Shown here: piece after piece, positions 13,627-17,031 of the stretch
How positions within the stretch are numbered: the stretch's first letter is position 1
How the letters are laid out: every line of letters starts with the position of its first letter
Assembly: GCA_041736255.1 (NCBI GenBank)
Contig: JBGSTZ010000092.1
Location: 1-17,031 of the forward strand
Source: AVCC01 sp041736255
Lineage (GTDB): Bacteria > Pseudomonadota > Gammaproteobacteria > Burkholderiales > Burkholderiaceae_D
Reading direction: 5' to 3'
DNA: 17,031 bases
Notes under the pieces: model-generated
Seen by the model: only the letters and a program-made list of their open reading frames with translations
The model's database searches: none
What the model was told of the DNA's origin: nothing
Position numbers and translations under genes: made by a program

Positions 13627-13656
13627 TTGTCGCCACTTCTGGCTGACGGCTATCAT
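13627..13656 (+). promoter_or_regulatory. Candidate sigma-70 promoter of putA
   Basis: TTGTCG (13627-13632) and TATCAT (13651-13656) are 18 bases apart; the -10 matches five of six and the -35 four of six consensus bases. The start point would be about 20 bases before the putA ATG at 13682. Confidence 0.4.
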
Positions 13657-13681
13657 TTTTCCTGTTCGATTGCGCCAGAAT

Positions 13682-16600
13682 ATGACTAATTTAATCACCT
13701 CCGGTGCCAAGGCTGTTGCCAATACTGTGCCATTTTCTGCGTTGCAAAATGAAATCCTGCACAACCCGATCCCGCTGCGCGCGGCCATTACGGCCGCCTA
13801 TCGTCAGGACGAAAGCACCGCGGTGCGATGGCTGTTGTCGCAAGTCAGCATCGGCAGTGCGGCCCAGGCCGAAGTGCAGACGCTGGCGCGCAAACTGGTG
13901 CAATCGGTGCGCGAAAAACGTACCCGCGCCTCCGGCGTGGATGCGCTGATGCATGAATTTTCGCTGTCGTCGGAAGAGGGCGTGGCGCTGATGTGCCTGG
14001 CCGAAGCGCTGCTGCGGATTCCCGACAGCCAGACTGCCGACCACCTGATCGCCGATAAGATTAGCAAGGGTGACTGGCGCCGTCACCTGGGCCAATCGCC
14101 GTCGCTGTTCGTCAATGCCGCCACCTGGGGTTTGCTGGTGACTGGCAAGCTGGTCGGCACCAGCAGCGAGCAGGGCCTCGGTTCGGCGCTGACTAAGCTG
14201 ATTGCCAAGGGCGGCGAACCGCTAATCCGCAAAGGTGTTGATCTGGCGATGCGGATGCTGGGCAACCAGTTCGTCACCGGCCAGACCATCGCCGAAGCGC
14301 TGAAAAACAGCCGCGACAATGAAAAGCGCGGCTATCGCTATTCCTACGACATGCTGGGCGAAGCGGCTCTAACCGAAAAAGACGCGGCCGATTATTACGT
14401 TTCCTACGAAAACGCGATCCACGCCATCGGCCGCGCCTCCAACGGGCGCGGCATCAAGGACGGCCCCGGCATCTCGGTCAAGCTGTCGGCGCTGCATCCG
14501 CGCTACATGCGTGCGCAGCGCGAACGGGTAATGAGCGAATTGTTGCCGCGCCTGAAAAGCTTGCTGCTGCTGGCCTGGCAATACGACATCGGCCTGAACA
14601 TCGACGCCGAAGAAGCGGACCGGCTGGAACTGTCGCTGGACTTGATGGAAGCGCTCGCTTTTGATCCTGAGCTGGCCGGTTTCGACGGCCTCGGCTTTGT
14701 GGTGCAGGCATACCAGAAGCGCTGCCCGTTCGTGATCGATTATCTGATCGATCTGGCGCGCCGCAGCGGTCGCAAATTCATGGTGCGGCTGGTCAAGGGC
14801 GCGTATTGGGATGCCGAAATAAAGCGCGCCCAAGTCGATGGCATGCCCGGCTATCCGGTCTACACCCGCAAGGTCTACACCGACGTCTGTTTCCTGGCGT
14901 GCGCGCAGCGCTTGCTGGCGGCAACCGACGTGATTTATCCGCAATTCGCGACCCACAATGCGCTGTCGCTGGCGACCATTTACACTTGGGCGCGAGAACA
15001 GAACATCACCGATTACGAATTCCAGTGCCTGCACGGCATGGGCGAAACGCTGTACGACCAGGTGGTCGGCAAGGACAATCTGGACAAGCCGTGCCGCATC
15101 TACGCGCCGGTCGGCTCGCACGAAACTCTGCTCGCGTATCTGGTGCGCCGGCTGCTCGAAAACGGCGCAAATTCATCGTTCGTCAATCAGATCATGGATG
15201 AAAACGTGTCGATAGATTCGCTGATTGCCGATCCGCTGGCGCTGGCGCAGCAATTGGCAGGCGCGCCGCATCCGAAGATCGTGTTGCCGCTGGAGCTGTT
15301 CGGCTCCGAGCGCAAGAATTCCGCCGGCGTCGATTTCAGCGATGAAAACGTGCTGCTCGAGATCGGCGCCACACTGGGCCGATTCAGCAACTATCAATGG
15401 CAAGCGGCGCCGCTGCTGGCTGGCGCCACGGTTACGGCCACTGCCATTGCAACGCAAGCGCAGGTAATCCTGAATCCGGCCGATCACAGGGACGTGGTCG
15501 GCAGCGTGATCGAGGCCACTGTGCTTGACGTCGAAACCGCATTGGCGACTGCGACTGCCTTTGCCATGGACTGGCAAACCGTGCCACCGTCGGAACGCGC
15601 CGCCGTATTGTGGCGCGCCGCCGATCTGCTGGAAACCCATCATCTGGAACTGATGGCGCTGGCAATCCGCGAAGCCGGAAAATCGCTACCGAACGCGATT
15701 GCCGAAGTGCGCGAAGCGGTCGATTTCCTGCGCTATTACGGCACCCAAGTTGCCGCCAGCGCCAACAGCCTGGCGCTCGGGCCGGTGGTCTGCATCAGCC
15801 CGTGGAATTTTCCATTGGCGATATTTGTCGGCCAAGTCAGCGCCTCCCTGGCGGCCGGCAATGTGGTGCTGGCCAAGCCGGCCGAACAAACGCCGCTGAT
15901 CGCGCAGCGCGCGGTGCAACTGCTACATGAAGCCGGTGTTCCACGTGGAGCATTGCAATTCCTGCCGGGCCGCGGCGAAATCGTCGGTGCCGCGCTGAGC
16001 GCCGATGCGCGCAGCCGCGGCGTGATTTTTACCGGTTCCACCAACGTGGCGCAACTGATCAACCGCACGCTGGCGCAGCGCTCGGTAACCGAATCCTGCG
16101 ATATTCCATTGATTGCGGAAACCGGCGGCCAGAATGCCTTGATCATCGATTCTTCGGCACTGCCGGAACAGGTAGTGCAGGATGCGCTCGCGTCGGCCTT
16201 CGACAGTGCCGGTCAGCGCTGTTCGGCGCTGCGCGTACTGTGCCTGCAAGCCGACATCGCCGACAAGACGATCGCGATGCTGAAAGGCGCGATGCAGGAA
16301 TTGTGCGTCGGAAATCCGGATCGGCTGGCAACTGACATCGGCCCGGTAATCGATGCCGAAGCGCAGCAAAACCTGCTGGCGCATATTGCGAAAATGAAGC
16401 CGGGCGCAAAAGATTTTTACCAATTGCCGTTGCCTTCGGAATGCCAGTACGGCACTTTTGTCGCCCCGACCGTGATCGAAATTGCTGCGCTGTCCGAATT
16501 GGAAAATGAAGTGTTCGGGCCGGTATTGCACGTGCTGCGTTACCAGCGCAGCGCGCTGCCGCAATTGATCGACGCGATCAATGCCAGCGGCTATGGTTTG

Positions 16601-17031
16601 ACTCTGGGGGTGCATTCGCGTATCGATGAAACCATCGACTTCATCGCCAACCGGACCCATGCCGGCAATATTTACGTCAACCGCAACATCGTCGGTGCAG
16701 TGGTCGGCGTGCAGCCGTTCGGAGGCGAAGGCAAGTCCGGCACCGGCCCCAAGGCTGGCGGACCGTTGTACATCCAGCGCTTGCAGCGCAACCCGAATGG
16801 CGCGCTAAGTGGCACGCTAAATTCGCACACCATTCATGAACCGGCCAACAAGGTCGCTACCGAAGCTTTCAACAGCTTACTGAGCTGGGCCAAAACCCAC
16901 GGCCACCAACGTATTGCGGCATTGGGCGAGCAATATGCGCACAGCACGCCGCTAGGCACCACGCTGGTGCTGCCGGGCCCGACCGGCGAACGCAATACGC
17001 TGCGCTTTGCGCCGCGCGGTGGCGTTCTGTG
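13682..17031 (+). CDS. putA: Bifunctional proline dehydrogenase / P5C dehydrogenase PutA, 3' end beyond window
   Basis: An open frame of 1116 codons without a stop, running off the window end. PutA oxidises proline to P5C with FAD and channels it to an NAD+-dependent aldehyde dehydrogenase, giving glutamate. It starts MTNLITSGAKAVANTVPFSA and goes straight into the dimerisation/arm region (LQNEILHNPIPLRAAITAAY); the ribbon-helix-helix DNA-binding domain of E. coli PutA is absent. The PRODH barrel occupies roughly residues 220-560 (GPGISVKLSALHPRY, EEADRLELSLDLM, RLVKGAYWDAEIKRAQ, PQFATHNA). The P5C dehydrogenase follows, with SPWNFP (Asn709), general base Glu813 in ETGGQN and nucleophile Cys847 in DSAGQRCSALR. 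Sequence continues past the ALDH end into a C-terminal domain, as in long PutA without DNA-binding domain. A ribosome site is poor. Confidence 0.96.
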   Translation, partial: MTNLITSGAKAVANTVPFSALQNEILHNPIPLRAAITAAYRQDESTAVRWLLSQVSIGSAAQAEVQTLARKLVQSVREKRTRASGVDALMHEFSLSSEEGVALMCLAEALLRIPDSQTADHLIADKISKGDWRRHLGQSPSLFVNAATWGLLVTGKLVGTSSEQGLGSALTKLIAKGGEPLIRKGVDLAMRMLGNQFVTGQTIAEALKNSRDNEKRGYRYSYDMLGEAALTEKDAADYYVSYENAIHAIGRASNGRGIKDGPGISVKLSALHPRYMRAQRERVMSELLPRLKSLLLLAWQYDIGLNIDAEEADRLELSLDLMEALAFDPELAGFDGLGFVVQAYQKRCPFVIDYLIDLARRSGRKFMVRLVKGAYWDAEIKRAQVDGMPGYPVYTRKVYTDVCFLACAQRLLAATDVIYPQFATHNALSLATIYTWAREQNITDYEFQCLHGMGETLYDQVVGKDNLDKPCRIYAPVGSHETLLAYLVRRLLENGANSSFVNQIMDENVSIDSLIADPLALAQQLAGAPHPKIVLPLELFGSERKNSAGVDFSDENVLLEIGATLGRFSNYQWQAAPLLAGATVTATAIATQAQVILNPADHRDVVGSVIEATVLDVETALATATAFAMDWQTVPPSERAAVLWRAADLLETHHLELMALAIREAGKSLPNAIAEVREAVDFLRYYGTQVAASANSLALGPVVCISPWNFPLAIFVGQVSASLAAGNVVLAKPAEQTPLIAQRAVQLLHEAGVPRGALQFLPGRGEIVGAALSADARSRGVIFTGSTNVAQLINRTLAQRSVTESCDIPLIAETGGQNALIIDSSALPEQVVQDALASAFDSAGQRCSALRVLCLQADIADKTIAMLKGAMQELCVGNPDRLATDIGPVIDAEAQQNLLAHIAKMKPGAKDFYQLPLPSECQYGTFVAPTVIEIAALSELENEVFGPVLHVLRYQRSALPQLIDAINASGYGLTLGVHSRIDETIDFIANRTHAGNIYVNRNIVGAVVGVQPFGGEGKSGTGPKAGGPLYIQRLQRNPNGALSGTLNSHTIHEPANKVATEAFNSLLSWAKTHGHQRIAALGEQYAHSTPLGTTLVLPGPTGERNTLRFAPRGGVL

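Noticed and set aside
13448..13636. 62-codon minus-strand open frame before putA
   Set aside because: Overlaps the Lrp/AsnC remnant in a different frame; only the other frame shows family similarity.
14369..15121. 250-codon minus-strand frame inside putA
   Set aside because: Antisense shadow of GC-rich putA coding sequence, which is intact and strongly conserved in the other strand.

Overview
The window looks like a chromosomal segment of a betaproteobacterium, most likely a member of the Burkholderiales close to Oxalobacteraceae. This rests on protein style, operon content and fairly GC-rich coding sequence. No rRNA or other marker gene is present, so the genus is not claimed. No tRNA, rRNA, CRISPR array, intact insertion sequence or phage gene was seen.

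Layout from left to right. Positions 1-737 are the 3' end of gcvP (glycine cleavage P-protein). After an AT-rich spacer comes a plus-strand type IV pilus minor-pilin cluster at 1029-5633: fimT, pilV, pilW, pilX, a secreted beta-helix repeat protein, and pilE. pilV/pilW and pilX are joined by ATGA overlaps, so they are almost certainly one transcript. The slot between pilX and pilE, where pilY1 usually sits, holds instead a 415-residue exported protein with about ten 19-20-residue repeats. It resembles the N-terminal part of MSHA-pilus MshQ but lacks the rest of that protein. This is the most interesting feature of the window.

The minus-strand block 5920-8956 holds a decayed glutamate dehydrogenase gene (gdhA remnant: first half missing, in-frame TAG), a complete proline iminopeptidase (pip), and a solitary branched-chain amino-acid binding protein with its own terminator. 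Diverging from it on the plus strand is GTP-dependent PEP carboxykinase (pckG, 9297-11213). Two terminators separate this from a minus-strand pair of small membrane-protein genes (11358-12136). That pair has a good sigma-70 promoter with a dyad in its spacer and diverges from a LysR-type regulator (12382-13320). A C-terminal remnant of an Lrp/AsnC regulator (13443-13592, minus) then precedes putA (13682 to the window end, incomplete), a proline dehydrogenase/P5C dehydrogenase without the N-terminal DNA-binding domain.

Functional reading: apart from the pilus block, the region is about amino-acid and C3/C4 carbon metabolism. Peptide-derived proline released by Pip can be oxidised by PutA to glutamate, PckG links C4 acids to gluconeogenesis, and GcvP cleaves glycine. 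Two genes tied to glutamate/proline handling (gdhA and the putA-adjacent Lrp regulator) are visibly decayed, suggesting recent regulatory and metabolic streamlining.
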